From Candidatus Methylobacter titanis (lineage in GTDB: Bacteria > Pseudomonadota > Gammaproteobacteria > Methylococcales > Methylomonadaceae), in the NCBI GenBank assembly GCA_029946125.1, contig JAQSDX010000008.1, forward strand, positions 1 to 64,000: a stretch of 64,000 nucleotides of DNA. The letters run 5' to 3'. How positions within the stretch are numbered: position 1 is the stretch's first letter; every line of letters starts with the position of its first letter. The translations under genes were made by a program, and so were the position numbers. Under the pieces are notes generated by a model that was not told the origin of the DNA, ran no database searches, and saw only the letters and a program-made list of their open reading frames with translations. Positions 36,958 to 44,817 of the stretch are shown here, one piece after another.

Positions 36958-37765
36958 CGGCAAACCCCTTTCTGGTTTTTTCAAACCAGAGCAGACCAAG
37001 CCAGGCGATAAAGAGCGAAGTTATGCTGTAAATAGCCAGATAGCTCCAGTTCGGCTGCTGCCCCCAGAGCAAAATATTGCGGACTTGTTCGACAATTAAA
37101 GTAAGCGGGTTCAGCAGCAGGTAGCGGCTTATCGTTTCTGGCAACGCGCTCAACGGGTAAAAGATTGGGCTCATGAACATCAGCACGGTGAGCGCCATGC
37201 CGATAATTTGCCCGACATCACGGATAAAGACCCCGATCGATGCCAGCAGCCACGACAAGCCCATAATCAGCAACAAAAACGGCAGCAGCACCACCGGCAG
37301 ATACAGCATAGTCCAAGAAAAATCATGGCCCAGTACGGCCAAAAAAATAAACAATACGCCCAGGCTGATGCCGGCATGAAACAGGGCCGAGCCTAGCGCT
37401 ACCCAAGGTAGAATTTCAAGAGGGAAAACAACCTTCTTGACATAATTGACATTAGCCAGAATCAGTCCCGGCGCCCGTGCAATACATTCGGAAAACAGGT
37501 TAAACACAATCAGCCCGGTAAATAGCACCAGCGCAAACTCGTACTTGTCGGTGTTGTCTTGCCCCCATCGGGCCTTGAACACAAAACCGAACACGAAAGT
37601 GTAAATCGTCAGCATCAGCACCGGATTAACGAACGACCACAGCAACCCCAGGAATGAGCCGCGATAACGACCGATAATTTCACGTCTGACCATTTGCAGG
37701 ATCAGGGGATAATTTTTCTGCAAGCTGAGAAATATGTCTAAAAAGTGGGATTTTGTCAGGTTCAA
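36947..37765 (-). CDS. wzm: Polysaccharide ABC exporter permease
   Basis: A 272-residue ABC-2 type permease with six helices. It begins with an amphipathic segment and the motif RREIIGRYRGSFLGLLWSFVNPVLML, typical of Wzm/KpsM/RfbA exporters. With Wzt it moves a finished undecaprenyl-linked polysaccharide across the inner membrane. First gene of the minus-strand glycan operon. The upstream promoter region abuts the IS4 scar at 37868. Confidence 0.94.
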   Translation of the reverse strand: MNLTKSHFLDIFLSLQKNYPLILQMVRREIIGRYRGSFLGLLWSFVNPVLMLTIYTFVFGFVFKARWGQDNTDKYEFALVLFTGLIVFNLFSECIARAPGLILANVNYVKKVVFPLEILPWVALGSALFHAGISLGVLFIFLAVLGHDFSWTMLYLPVVLLPFLLLIMGLSWLLASIGVFIRDVGQIIGMALTVLMFMSPIFYPLSALPETISRYLLLNPLTLIVEQVRNILLWGQQPNWSYLAIYSITSLFIAWLGLLWFEKTRKGFADVL

Positions 37766-37867
37766 AGTGAAATCAGCGGGGAATTTGCAAAGACTAAAAA
37801 ATTTATTATCGCAAATAAAAACCCTCGGCGCGACAAATGTTTATCCTCGTGTCGTGTAAAATCCCGC

Positions 37868-38284
37868 CCTAAAGGCATCGCTATCTGCACAACTTAAAGT
37901 CCAAAAAATAGTAACATAGGCCATGATTATAAAAAAAGATATTAGACCTCGATCCGCACTTGGCAAAGCGTCGCCAACAGTTGGTGACTGAGCATTTGAA
38001 CTCCACTGACACCTTGAGTGCCGGCTTACGGGCATTGCCTGATAAAAGCACGAGTTTTGCCAGTACCCAAGCGGCATGGCGTTTTTATAAAAACGCCCGT
38101 GTCACCATGCATTGTGCGTACATGATTGGTCACGGCTGAATTATCGAAAACATGCGGACAAGCTGGATAAATACCCGATAACCCACGAAACTGATATGGG
38201 TTATGCTTTGCAAAGCAGCATTATTCTCAGTGATCGAACCGGGCAGCCCATTGCTCCGGTTGCACAAAGACGGGTTACGGCCAA
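37868..38284 (+). pseudogene. IS4/Tn5-type transposase remnant (copy B)
   Basis: From about 37943 the plus strand encodes DLDPHLAKRRQQLVTEHL ... STQAAWRFYKNARVT, the transposase DNA-binding domain. After an internal deletion it continues in another frame as VHDWSRLNYRKHADKLDKYP and TGQPIAPVAQ, the start of the catalytic domain (compare EDTTSLSYRH in Tn5). The stretch up to 38106 is nearly identical to copy A (166-403). The same run of seven A offsets the first ATG in both copies. The remnant ends at the dispersed 148-bp element. Confidence 0.8.
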
Positions 38285-38432
38285 CAGGGAGATTATTTGA
38301 GTTTGACAATGATGCACCGGCATCGTTATCCTTTTTGGTAACCTCCTCGTTCGCGGGGAGGAACTCTCCACCGACCTCTATCCGTCGGCAGGTATCACTC
38401 GACGGATGAGGTCGGGTGTGGATTGAAACATA
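38285..38432 (+). repeat. Dispersed 148-bp hairpin-rich element, copy 2
   Basis: Near-identical partner of 15083-15230. Here it sits directly before gloA: its last bases adjoin the gloA ribosome binding site (AAGGAGAG). TTGACA at 38303 and TTATCC 17 bases later could act as a promoter for gloA, with the inverted repeat GATGC-ACCG-GCATC between them. The left border joins the IS4 remnant. Confidence 0.75.
38394..38429 (+). repeat. Solitary CRISPR-repeat-like 36-mer (copy 2)
   Basis: ATCACTCGACGGATGAGG through GTGTGGATTGAAAC, differing from copy 1 at only two positions. The GTGGATTGAAAC end is the mark of type I-C-like repeats. A single unit, no spacers and no cas genes. Confidence 0.5.
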
Positions 38433-38443
38433 AGGAGAGCACT

Positions 38444-38884
38444 ATGCGTTATCTACATACCATGGTTCGGGTTCATGACCTGAATGAATCCCTCGATTTT
38501 TATTGCATCAAACTGGGTCTGGTCGAATGCGACAGGCATGACAGCGAAGCCGGTCGATTTACGTTGGTTTATCTACATGCGCCGCAGGACGCCGATCAGG
38601 CGGAAAAAATGCACGCGCCGTTGCTGGAACTGACTTATAACTGGGATAAAGAAGATTATCAGGGCGGGCGCAACTTCGGCCACCTGGCTTTTGAAGTCGA
38701 TAATATTTATCAAACCTGCCAAAAATTGATGGATGCCGGTGTACTGATCAACCGTCCGCCGCGTGACGGGCATATGGCGTTTGTACGCTCGCCGGATAAA
38801 ATTTCTATTGAGCTTCTGCAAAAAGGTGAGCCGCTTGCGTCTGCGGAACCGTGGCTTTCTATGGAAAATACCGGCACTTGGTAA
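38444..38884 (+). CDS. gloA: Lactoylglutathione lyase (glyoxalase I)
   Basis: A 146-residue metalloenzyme that converts the methylglyoxal-glutathione adduct to S-lactoylglutathione. The start [20 protein letters not shown] matches GloA, with metal ligand His5. The others are Glu in [13 protein letters not shown], His in [14 protein letters not shown] and Glu in [14 protein letters not shown] 38444 has the ribosome site AGGAGAG six bases upstream; the frame extended to 38423 runs into the 148-bp repeat. Confidence 0.93.
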   Translation: MRYLHTMVRVHDLNESLDFYCIKLGLVECDRHDSEAGRFTLVYLHAPQDADQAEKMHAPLLELTYNWDKEDYQGGRNFGHLAFEVDNIYQTCQKLMDAGVLINRPPRDGHMAFVRSPDKISIELLQKGEPLASAEPWLSMENTGTW

Positions 38885-38951
38885 GCTATGTCTATTTTAT
38901 TGATTGTTGAGTACTGACGGTTTTCAATTCATTAGTCCAGAATACCAGCAA

Positions 38952-39581
38952 ATGAACAATAACCTAATGGTGCGTTGGCGGTATCCGGTCAGCCTATATC
39001 TTCTGGTTGCTCCTGCTGGTGATGTTGTCGTTTTAAAAAATGGAAAACCTAGAAAATTCACAGGATATTTGATCATGATCGGATTTATTCTTTGCAGCTT
39101 GTCGCTGGCGGCTCTAGTTCATAGCCACAACGAATTTCTAGGGCTACTCGCCACGCCTATGGCTCTGGGTATCGGCCTGACGATGATGGCTGCCAGTTTG
39201 TTGGTCGGCTATTTGAAAAAAGTCCCCACTGTTACTTGGCACGATGGCTTTGCGACCAGCTGTTTGTTGGTCTGGTATAGCTATTGGACATCGGAGTTCA
39301 ACGACAATGCGCCGATGTTCTTTTTCTTCCCACTGTATTACGCGCTGTTAACCTCAATCGTCACGCTAACCCTGGTCAACAAAAGCGAACATTTCGATCA
39401 TGAATCTATCGTGCAATTGCGTTATCTGGAAAAAAACACGCGTTTCAATATCGGTGTGTTTATGGGTTTGGTGCTGATCAGCCTGCTGATCACCCGCCAT
39501 TACACGCTTTACCCGATAGCGATGACTCTTTTCATCGTCCGTCATACGATGATCGCCTGCCTTGAAATTATTGACCGCTGA
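38952..39581 (+). CDS. Uncharacterised membrane protein
   Basis: A predicted 209-residue protein, not recognised. Hydrophobic helices are near residues 15-24, 40-57, 60-85, 100-115, 120-145 and 165-205. It has WHDGFATSCLLVWYSYWTSEF in the middle and ends FIVRHTMIACLEIIDR. ATG 38952 is used (MNNNLMVRWRYPVSLYLLV); 38904 and 38967 are alternatives. It follows gloA by 67 bases and may be cotranscribed. The function cannot be told. Confidence 0.7.
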   Translation: MNNNLMVRWRYPVSLYLLVAPAGDVVVLKNGKPRKFTGYLIMIGFILCSLSLAALVHSHNEFLGLLATPMALGIGLTMMAASLLVGYLKKVPTVTWHDGFATSCLLVWYSYWTSEFNDNAPMFFFFPLYYALLTSIVTLTLVNKSEHFDHESIVQLRYLEKNTRFNIGVFMGLVLISLLITRHYTLYPIAMTLFIVRHTMIACLEIIDR

Positions 39582-39637
39582 TCATGCCGGTTCATCCCTA
39601 GATATTTTTTAAGCCATGTCCCCAAAGGCAAACTTTG

Positions 39638-40633
39638 TCATGCATCGGCGTAAGCCAGCAAAAATTCCGGGATACGCTGTTCCAGCCAATACTCCGGTCT
39701 AAACGGAATGAATCCCGAGATAAAGCCGACATGACCACCGTGTTGGTTAAGTTCCAATTGTACCTGCGGCGATAACTCATTCAGGCCGGGCAGGGCTGCT
39801 GTGGTCATAAACGGGTCGTCAATTGCCTGAAGCAATAGCGTGGGTACCGCGATTGACTTGAGGTATTGTCTGGAGCTTGCGCGCCGGTAATAATCGTGTA
39901 CATCGTTAAAGCCATGCAACTTGGCTACGACCTGATCGTCATATTGCCAGAACGAGTTGATGTTCGATAAATCGCCCAGTGCTCTGATCTTCATGGCTTC
40001 TTCGGTTTGGCCTATGCGTTCCAGATGGTGCAATTTGGCGTGCATATAGGCTTTTAACTCCCGCAGTAAATTGACGCGATAGAGTTTTGAAAAACCGTGA
40101 TCCAATTTTGTCGCGCAAATTCCCAACAGCAACGGCACGGAAACGGCCACAGCGGCAAACAAATCTAACTGATCGCCTTGTTCTCCCAGCCACTTTAAAA
40201 CCACGTTGCCGCCTAATGAAAAACCTACGACGCCTAAAGGCGTGTCGGGTTCGCGCAGTCGCAAGGTTTGATAGAGAAAATCAATGTCCTCGGTTTCGCC
40301 TGAATGATAACTGCGCGCCCTGTTATTGGATGAACCGCTGCAACCGCGAAAATTAATGGCGGCACTGCGAAAGCCTTGCTTGAGCAAGGCGCTTTGCAAG
40401 CCTTTGATATAACCCGATTGCGAGCTGCCGGTTAAACCATGCACCAGCATAATCAGCGGTTGTTTGCCGGTTCCGCAATAATCGATGTCGATAAAATCCT
40501 GGTCGGGCGTGGTTAATCTTTCGCGGCGATAATCGGGCGGATTGGGCGTTTTTCTTAATAAGGCCGGATAAAGCGTCTGTAAATGGCTATTGCATAACCA
40601 CCAGGCGGGCTTGAATGTTGTTTTGGACGGCAT
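39638..40633 (-). CDS. yheT: YheT-family alpha/beta hydrolase
   Basis: A 331-residue hydrolase of the YheT/EMB8/ABHD1 family. It begins FKPAWWLCNSHLQTLYPALL, the family signature. The oxyanion region is LVHGLTGSSQSGYIKGL, the nucleophile elbow VGFSLGGNVVLKWLGE (Ser about 143), the acid is in LLQAIDDPFM and the His in LNQHGGHVGFISG. Substrate unknown; acyl esters are likely. It lies downstream of a truncated LysR gene on the same strand. Confidence 0.92.
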   Translation of the reverse strand: MPSKTTFKPAWWLCNSHLQTLYPALLRKTPNPPDYRRERLTTPDQDFIDIDYCGTGKQPLIMLVHGLTGSSQSGYIKGLQSALLKQGFRSAAINFRGCSGSSNNRARSYHSGETEDIDFLYQTLRLREPDTPLGVVGFSLGGNVVLKWLGEQGDQLDLFAAVAVSVPLLLGICATKLDHGFSKLYRVNLLRELKAYMHAKLHHLERIGQTEEAMKIRALGDLSNINSFWQYDDQVVAKLHGFNDVHDYYRRASSRQYLKSIAVPTLLLQAIDDPFMTTAALPGLNELSPQVQLELNQHGGHVGFISGFIPFRPEYWLEQRIPEFLLAYADA

Positions 40634-40686
40634 GGTTTATGGATTTTCGTGACAATAACGCCTGATTGTAATAGTTATCAGTTTCA

Positions 40687-40857
40687 TCAAATTTCCTTGC
40701 GAAACAAGACCACATCCAGATCCTGTTCCAGTTTCTGTACGGTATAAGATATTACCGATGGAACCCGATACAATTCATTAGCCGCAGCGGCAAAACTGCC
40801 TTTCCGGGCTATCGCATCCAGGACTTCCAGCGCATCAAGAGTGATAGGATATTTCAT
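40687..40857 (-). pseudogene. Truncated LysR-type regulator (helix-turn-helix only, 56 codons)
   Basis: The minus strand reads MKYPITLDALEVLDAIARKG SFAAAANELYRVPSVISYTV (40 residues), then KLEQDLDVVLFRKEI and TGA. This is the classic LysR N-terminal winged helix (LDAIARKGSFAAAANEL). The effector domain of about 230 residues is missing; the frame stops at residue 56, 53 bases before yheT. It is divergent from doxX, the usual place for a regulator of that operon. It may still bind DNA as a fragment, but most likely it is a remnant. Confidence 0.75.
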
Positions 40858-40984
40858 GTTGTCTGTTTGTGTTTATTGTTCAAATATTTTGAACCTATTC
40901 AGCAAAATCTATCGCTTTTTAATCTTTCAGGCAATCTTATAATGAACTCGACGTTTCAAATTATTAAACATTTAAGAGGGTATT

Positions 40985-41443
40985 ATGAAAAATTTAATCC
41001 AAAAAGCACTTATTTCTGACGCGGGTTTGGAAGCCGTCATATTGCGTGTTCCTATCGGTTTAATCCTGGCTGCGCATGGCAGCCAAAAATTATTCGCTTG
41101 GTTTGGCGGGTACGGATTGGACGGCACCGGACAATGGATGGCATCGGTGGGTTTACATCCGGGATTTGCCATGGCTTTATTGGCGGGCAGCGCTGAATTT
41201 TTTGGCGGTGTTGCGTTAATTCTGGGTTTATTAACGCGTCCGGCGGCAACGATTAATGCGGTGACGATGCTGGTTGCGTTGTTTTGGGTGCATTGGGGCA
41301 ACGGCTTTTTTCTGGATACCCATGGCATTGAATATGCGTTGGCTTTATTATCAGCAACCACGGCACTGATATTTATGGGCGGTGGACAGTATTCGCTGGA
41401 CGCTCTGATCGGGATAAAACTACTGGAGGCTAAAGATGAATAA
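40985..41443 (+). CDS. DoxX family membrane protein
   Basis: A 152-residue four-helix membrane protein. Family features: ILRVPIGLILAAHGSQKLFAWFGGYGLDGT and GSAEFFGGVALILGLLTRPAA. DoxX proteins are linked to redox or thiol stress; the exact role is unclear. Its end overlaps the pirin gene by eight bases, and a nitroreductase gene follows. The doxX-pirin pair is common and is often controlled by a LysR protein, of which only a remnant remains here. Confidence 0.9.
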   Translation: MKNLIQKALISDAGLEAVILRVPIGLILAAHGSQKLFAWFGGYGLDGTGQWMASVGLHPGFAMALLAGSAEFFGGVALILGLLTRPAATINAVTMLVALFWVHWGNGFFLDTHGIEYALALLSATTALIFMGGGQYSLDALIGIKLLEAKDE

Positions 41444-42296
41444 GCAAATACGACAACTCGCGGTTGTTATCACCGGGCAAAATACCTCGGATGGCGTCGG
41501 TGTCAAATTGAAGCGTATCGTCAGTCAGCAGCAACAAAACGCTTTTGACCCTTTTATCTTATTGGATGAATTCGGTTCGGATGAGCCGGGCGACTACATC
41601 GGCGGCTTTCCCGATCATCCGCATCGCGGCTTTGAAACCGTGACTTATATGCTGGCCGGCGCGATGTTGCACCGTGATCATATGGGAAATGAAGGCCATC
41701 TGCGTGCCGGCGATGTGCAATGGATGACTGCCGCGCACGGCATTATTCATTCGGAAATGCCGGAACAGGAAAACGGCTTGTTACATGGCTTTCAGCTATG
41801 GATTAATCTGCCCGCTAAAGAAAAAATGAATCCGCCGCATTACCAGGAATTTGCCGCCGCGAAAATCCCTCAGGTTGAATTGGCAGAAGGCGGCTATATC
41901 AAGGTCATCGCCGGGGACTACGTTGCCGAAACCCAAACAATATCCGGCCCGGTAACAGGGGTATCGACTCGGCCCTTGTATTTCGATGTGTTGCTAAGTC
42001 CCCAGCAACAGCTGGATATACCGATAGACGTACAACATACGGTCTTAATTTATGTTTACCACGGTGAACTGGCTGTCGGCGCAACGGATAAGATTTTAAC
42101 GGCCGGGCAGCTGGGGCAATTAATTAGCGGCGATAATATACGGCTGGCAACGCAAGCTCAGTCGACGCAATTTCTGGTGTTGGCCGCACTGCCGTTGCAA
42201 GAGCCCATGGTGCAATCAGGGCCGTTTGTGATGAACAGCCGGGAAGAAATCGAACAGGCGTTTCGTGATTATCGTGATGGCGTATTGACACGGTAA
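41436..42296 (+). CDS. Pirin family protein
   Basis: A 286-residue bicupin. The metal-binding block of the N-terminal cupin is visible: FPDHPHRGFETVTYMLAGAM and HRDHMGNEGHLRAGDVQWMTAAHGIIHSEMP. The C-terminal cupin is less conserved, as usual. Pirins may act as quercetinase-like dioxygenases or redox sensors. It overlaps doxX and lies 36 bases before the nitroreductase gene. Confidence 0.93.
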   Translation: MNKQIRQLAVVITGQNTSDGVGVKLKRIVSQQQQNAFDPFILLDEFGSDEPGDYIGGFPDHPHRGFETVTYMLAGAMLHRDHMGNEGHLRAGDVQWMTAAHGIIHSEMPEQENGLLHGFQLWINLPAKEKMNPPHYQEFAAAKIPQVELAEGGYIKVIAGDYVAETQTISGPVTGVSTRPLYFDVLLSPQQQLDIPIDVQHTVLIYVYHGELAVGATDKILTAGQLGQLISGDNIRLATQAQSTQFLVLAALPLQEPMVQSGPFVMNSREEIEQAFRDYRDGVLTR

Positions 42297-42331
42297 ATCA
42301 GTTTTTATTCATCAAAATAAAGGATGCAAAC

Positions 42332-42934
42332 ATGCAGCAGAAACCGGCAATAACCCGTGTAAAAATCCACGATATTATTCAAGCGCGTTGGAGTCCCCGA
42401 GCCTTTGACCCGGACAAGCCAGTGAGTCATGACGATTTGCTGTCACTGCTGGAAGCCGCCCGCTGGGCGCCATCCTGTTTTAATGATCAGCCTTGGCGTT
42501 TTGTGGTCTGCGATAAAGCTACCGATGAAACCGGCTGGCAGCATGCGTTTTCAATTTTGGCTGAAAAAAACAGGCGATGGGCCAAGAACGCGCCGGTGTT
42601 GATGCTTGCCGTCGCCATGGAAAATTTCAATCATAATGGCCAAGCCAATCGCTGGGCGATGTACGACACCGGCGCCGCCAGCGTCAGCATGTGCTTGCAG
42701 GCTACTGCGCTAGGCATGTGTGTGCATCAAATGGGCGGCTTCGATGCTGAAAAAGCCCGCGAGGTTTTTAACCTTCCGGGCGATTGCAAGCCGATGGCGA
42801 TGATGGCCGTCGGTTATCAGGCCGAGGTGAATATGTTGGATGATGACTTTAAGGAAGCCGAATTAGCCGCGCGTTCCAGGGCCGCGCTGAATGAACAATT
42901 TTATGCAGGGCAATGGGGCAGGGGAATTGAATGA
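42332..42934 (+). CDS. Nitroreductase family protein
   Basis: A 200-residue FMN oxidoreductase. The FMN-binding arm is RWSPRAFDPDKPVSHDDLLSLLEAARWAPSCFNDQPWRFVVC; the middle has WAMYDTGAASVSMCLQATALGMCVHQMGG. Enzymes of this type reduce nitro or quinone compounds with NAD(P)H. With DoxX and pirin it suggests an electrophile or quinone stress operon (inference). Confidence 0.92.
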   Translation: MQQKPAITRVKIHDIIQARWSPRAFDPDKPVSHDDLLSLLEAARWAPSCFNDQPWRFVVCDKATDETGWQHAFSILAEKNRRWAKNAPVLMLAVAMENFNHNGQANRWAMYDTGAASVSMCLQATALGMCVHQMGGFDAEKAREVFNLPGDCKPMAMMAVGYQAEVNMLDDDFKEAELAARSRAALNEQFYAGQWGRGIE

Positions 42935-43064
42935 TTGCCTGATGAACCGAAGCGAGCAGTCGCGTGATGACTGGAATTGCACTGAATGGCATTAGGGAGT
43001 TGAATCAACCAAGTTTGTTAAGAAGCTGTATAATTTATACAATTTACAATTACACGGTAATCCG

Positions 43065-43301
43065 ATGAAACTACTGATACGCAATCTCGCCCGCACCACC
43101 ACAGAAGAAGAGCTTCGCGCTATGTTCGCGGCTCACGGCACCGTGCAGTCTTGCACCCTGGTCATCGACAAAGACACCGGCAGTTCCAAGGGTTTTGGCT
43201 TTGTCGAAATGCCCAAGCAGGGCGAGGCCAAGGCGGCGATAAGTGTCCTCAATGGCAAGAATGTGGGCGGCAGCAAGATCCGCGTTAAAAAGAGCGAATA
43301 G
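43065..43301 (+). CDS. RRM-type RNA-binding protein
   Basis: A 78-residue single RNA-recognition-motif protein. RNP2 is KLLIRNLARTT, and RNP1 is SKGFGFVEMP with its two aromatic residues. It ends in a short basic tail (KIRVKKSE). Bacterial small RRM proteins of this type are thought to be cold- or stress-linked RNA chaperones. It is preceded by an AT-rich stretch (TATAATTTATACAATTTAC), likely its promoter. Confidence 0.93.
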   Translation: MKLLIRNLARTTTEEELRAMFAAHGTVQSCTLVIDKDTGSSKGFGFVEMPKQGEAKAAISVLNGKNVGGSKIRVKKSE

Positions 43302-43333
43302 AGCTGCGGGACTTATTACAATAGATGATGCTA

Positions 43334-43459
43334 GTATTTAGTCAATTTAGAAATGATGGGTTCCTGTAACTGTGGGGGGCGGCTTTCGCCACCCAGTGGC
43401 GACTGAAGTCGCCCCCACATCCAGTTGCTTAACCGTCAGAATAAAGTTGACTGAGTACT
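43334..43459. mobile_element. 125-bp MITE, copy 2
   Basis: Partner of 17191-17315 with the same termini and the same REP-like double hairpin core (one extra G). Its right end, GAGTACT, touches the stop codon of the flavin-binding protein gene (43459-43461), so insertion may have trimmed that gene's end. Confidence 0.75.
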
Positions 43460-44091
43460 TAGTTGCGGTTTAACGCGGCGGCGGCATCCTGCTCGTTACC
43501 GGCCAAATGTGCGTCGCGGGGCGGCAATACGTCTGCGACAACTTCCAGACGTTTCCAGGCCGGTGCCGGTGTTTCGCAATGTTGTTTGGGTACGAATGCG
43601 GACTCTTCGACCAGGGTCATTTTGTGGATATAACGCGGACAGTTGGGAAACATTTCCCTCAGTTTTACCCGCAACACTAGTTGCGCTTCCGGCCAGTGAT
43701 TCATCAAAGGATCATCGTCCAGTATGAAGGCGCTGCCGTTTAAACGAAGACGCGCTTGCCGTTGAAAGTCGACGAACAACAGGCTGACATGCCCGTTAAC
43801 CAACACGTTACCGGCCGACATATACATGCCGCTGCCGTCGTAGATTGGAAAAGCCAGCGTGTGTTCATCGATAACCTTGACGAGTCCGACACTGCCGCCT
43901 TTGTAGGAACAGCTAGGCCGACCTTCTCTATCGACGGTGGCAAAGAAAAACATGTTCTGCGCTTCGATAAATACCTGGTCTTCCGGGCTGATCTGATCAT
44001 TGACTATCGCTTCGACCAGACGGTCGGCGATAGGGCGCGTCTCGAAGCGGTCTTGCAGTTGTCGGTTACCTTCATGGAAAAATTCACTCAT
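43459..44091 (-). CDS. Pyridoxamine 5'-phosphate oxidase-family (FMN-binding split barrel) protein
   Basis: A 210-residue protein starting MSEFFHEGNRQLQDRFETRP. The split-barrel core is FIEAQNMFFFATVDREGRPSCSYKGGSVGLVKVID, then YDGSGMYMSAGNV and VSLLFVDF. It resembles the group next to TetR regulators that handle flavin-linked detoxification. ATG 44091 overlaps the tetR stop (ATGA), so the two form one operon; the long upstream extension overlaps tetR and is rejected. The stop is supplied at the edge of a MITE, so the native C-terminus may have been longer. Confidence 0.86.
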   Translation of the reverse strand: MSEFFHEGNRQLQDRFETRPIADRLVEAIVNDQISPEDQVFIEAQNMFFFATVDREGRPSCSYKGGSVGLVKVIDEHTLAFPIYDGSGMYMSAGNVLVNGHVSLLFVDFQRQARLRLNGSAFILDDDPLMNHWPEAQLVLRVKLREMFPNCPRYIHKMTLVEESAFVPKQHCETPAPAWKRLEVVADVLPPRDAHLAGNEQDAAAALNRN

Positions 44092-44699
44092 TGCTGCTCT
44101 CCTGGGTTGCTGGTTAGTAAAGAGGTGTCGGGAATATCGATTATGCTGTGTTCGATAAGAATGATAGCGGCCTGCTTGGCTTGTTCGGCGGAACCTGAAT
44201 GACGCTTCATCTGTTCCGAGACTATCGCGCCTTCGAGCAGCAGACTTAATTGCAGCGCTAGACTTTCCGGGGACTTTGAACCGCACTGCTCTGCCAGATC
44301 GGCAATGTAGCGTCGAAAATGATCATAAAACTCGGCGGATACCTGGAGCACCGGGTTACCTGCCAGCGGAAACTCGGCGGCGGCATTGATAAAGGCGCAA
44401 CCACGAAATTCGGGGATAGCCATCCATTCGCCAATTACATCAAAAACCGCCAACAACTTGGCCTTAGGCGTATCCGCCTTGCCATCAACCTGATCGACAA
44501 ACCAGCCTCGAAAATCCTCATCCCGCTTGCGTAAAAAGGCAAGCACCAAGTCGTCTTTGGACATGAAGTACTTATAAAGACTCATTTTGGTGGTGTTTGC
44601 CGCCTTGGCGATGGCCTCGACCCCGGTCGCCCGGATGCCCTGGCTATAGAATAGCTCTGATGCGGCTCGCAGGATTTTTTCTTGCAAATTTAAAGACAT
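44088..44699 (-). CDS. TetR family transcriptional regulator
   Basis: A 203-residue repressor. The helix-turn-helix is KILRAASELFYSQGIRATGVEAIAKAANTTKMSLYKYFMSKDDL (about 8-50); the rest is the helical ligand domain, with GCAFINAAAEFPLAGNP. It is cotranscribed with the flavin-binding protein and divergent from the small membrane protein at 44818. Two palindromic sites in the shared promoter region (44733, 44761) are its likely operators. Confidence 0.93.
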   Translation of the reverse strand: MSLNLQEKILRAASELFYSQGIRATGVEAIAKAANTTKMSLYKYFMSKDDLVLAFLRKRDEDFRGWFVDQVDGKADTPKAKLLAVFDVIGEWMAIPEFRGCAFINAAAEFPLAGNPVLQVSAEFYDHFRRYIADLAEQCGSKSPESLALQLSLLLEGAIVSEQMKRHSGSAEQAKQAAIILIEHSIIDIPDTSLLTSNPGEQQ

Positions 44700-44732
44700 A
44701 GGTGGAAGTCATAAAAACAGATTGATTGGGGC

Positions 44733-44776
44733 TATACCGGTCAGTATACTGCAATAGGAATATACCGATCGGTATA
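44733..44776. promoter_or_regulatory. Two TetR-type operators
   Basis: TATACCGGTCAGTATA at 44733 and the perfect palindrome TATACCGATCGGTATA at 44761 share the pattern TATACCGNTCNGTATA, 28 bases apart. They lie between the divergent tetR (start 44699) and the membrane protein gene (44818). One repressor acting at both sites would control both directions. Confidence 0.8.
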
Positions 44777-44817
44777 GTCTATTATTTTTTATAAACAATA
44801 ACAAATAGGGTAACACG

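Noticed and set aside
39235-39251. TGGCAC-N5-CTTTGC, a sigma-54-like -24/-12 match
   Set aside because: It lies inside a coding region with no gene start downstream.
43459-44286. 275-codon version of the flavin-binding protein
   Set aside because: The first 65 codons lie inside tetR in another frame; the ATGA overlap start at 44091 fits the family.
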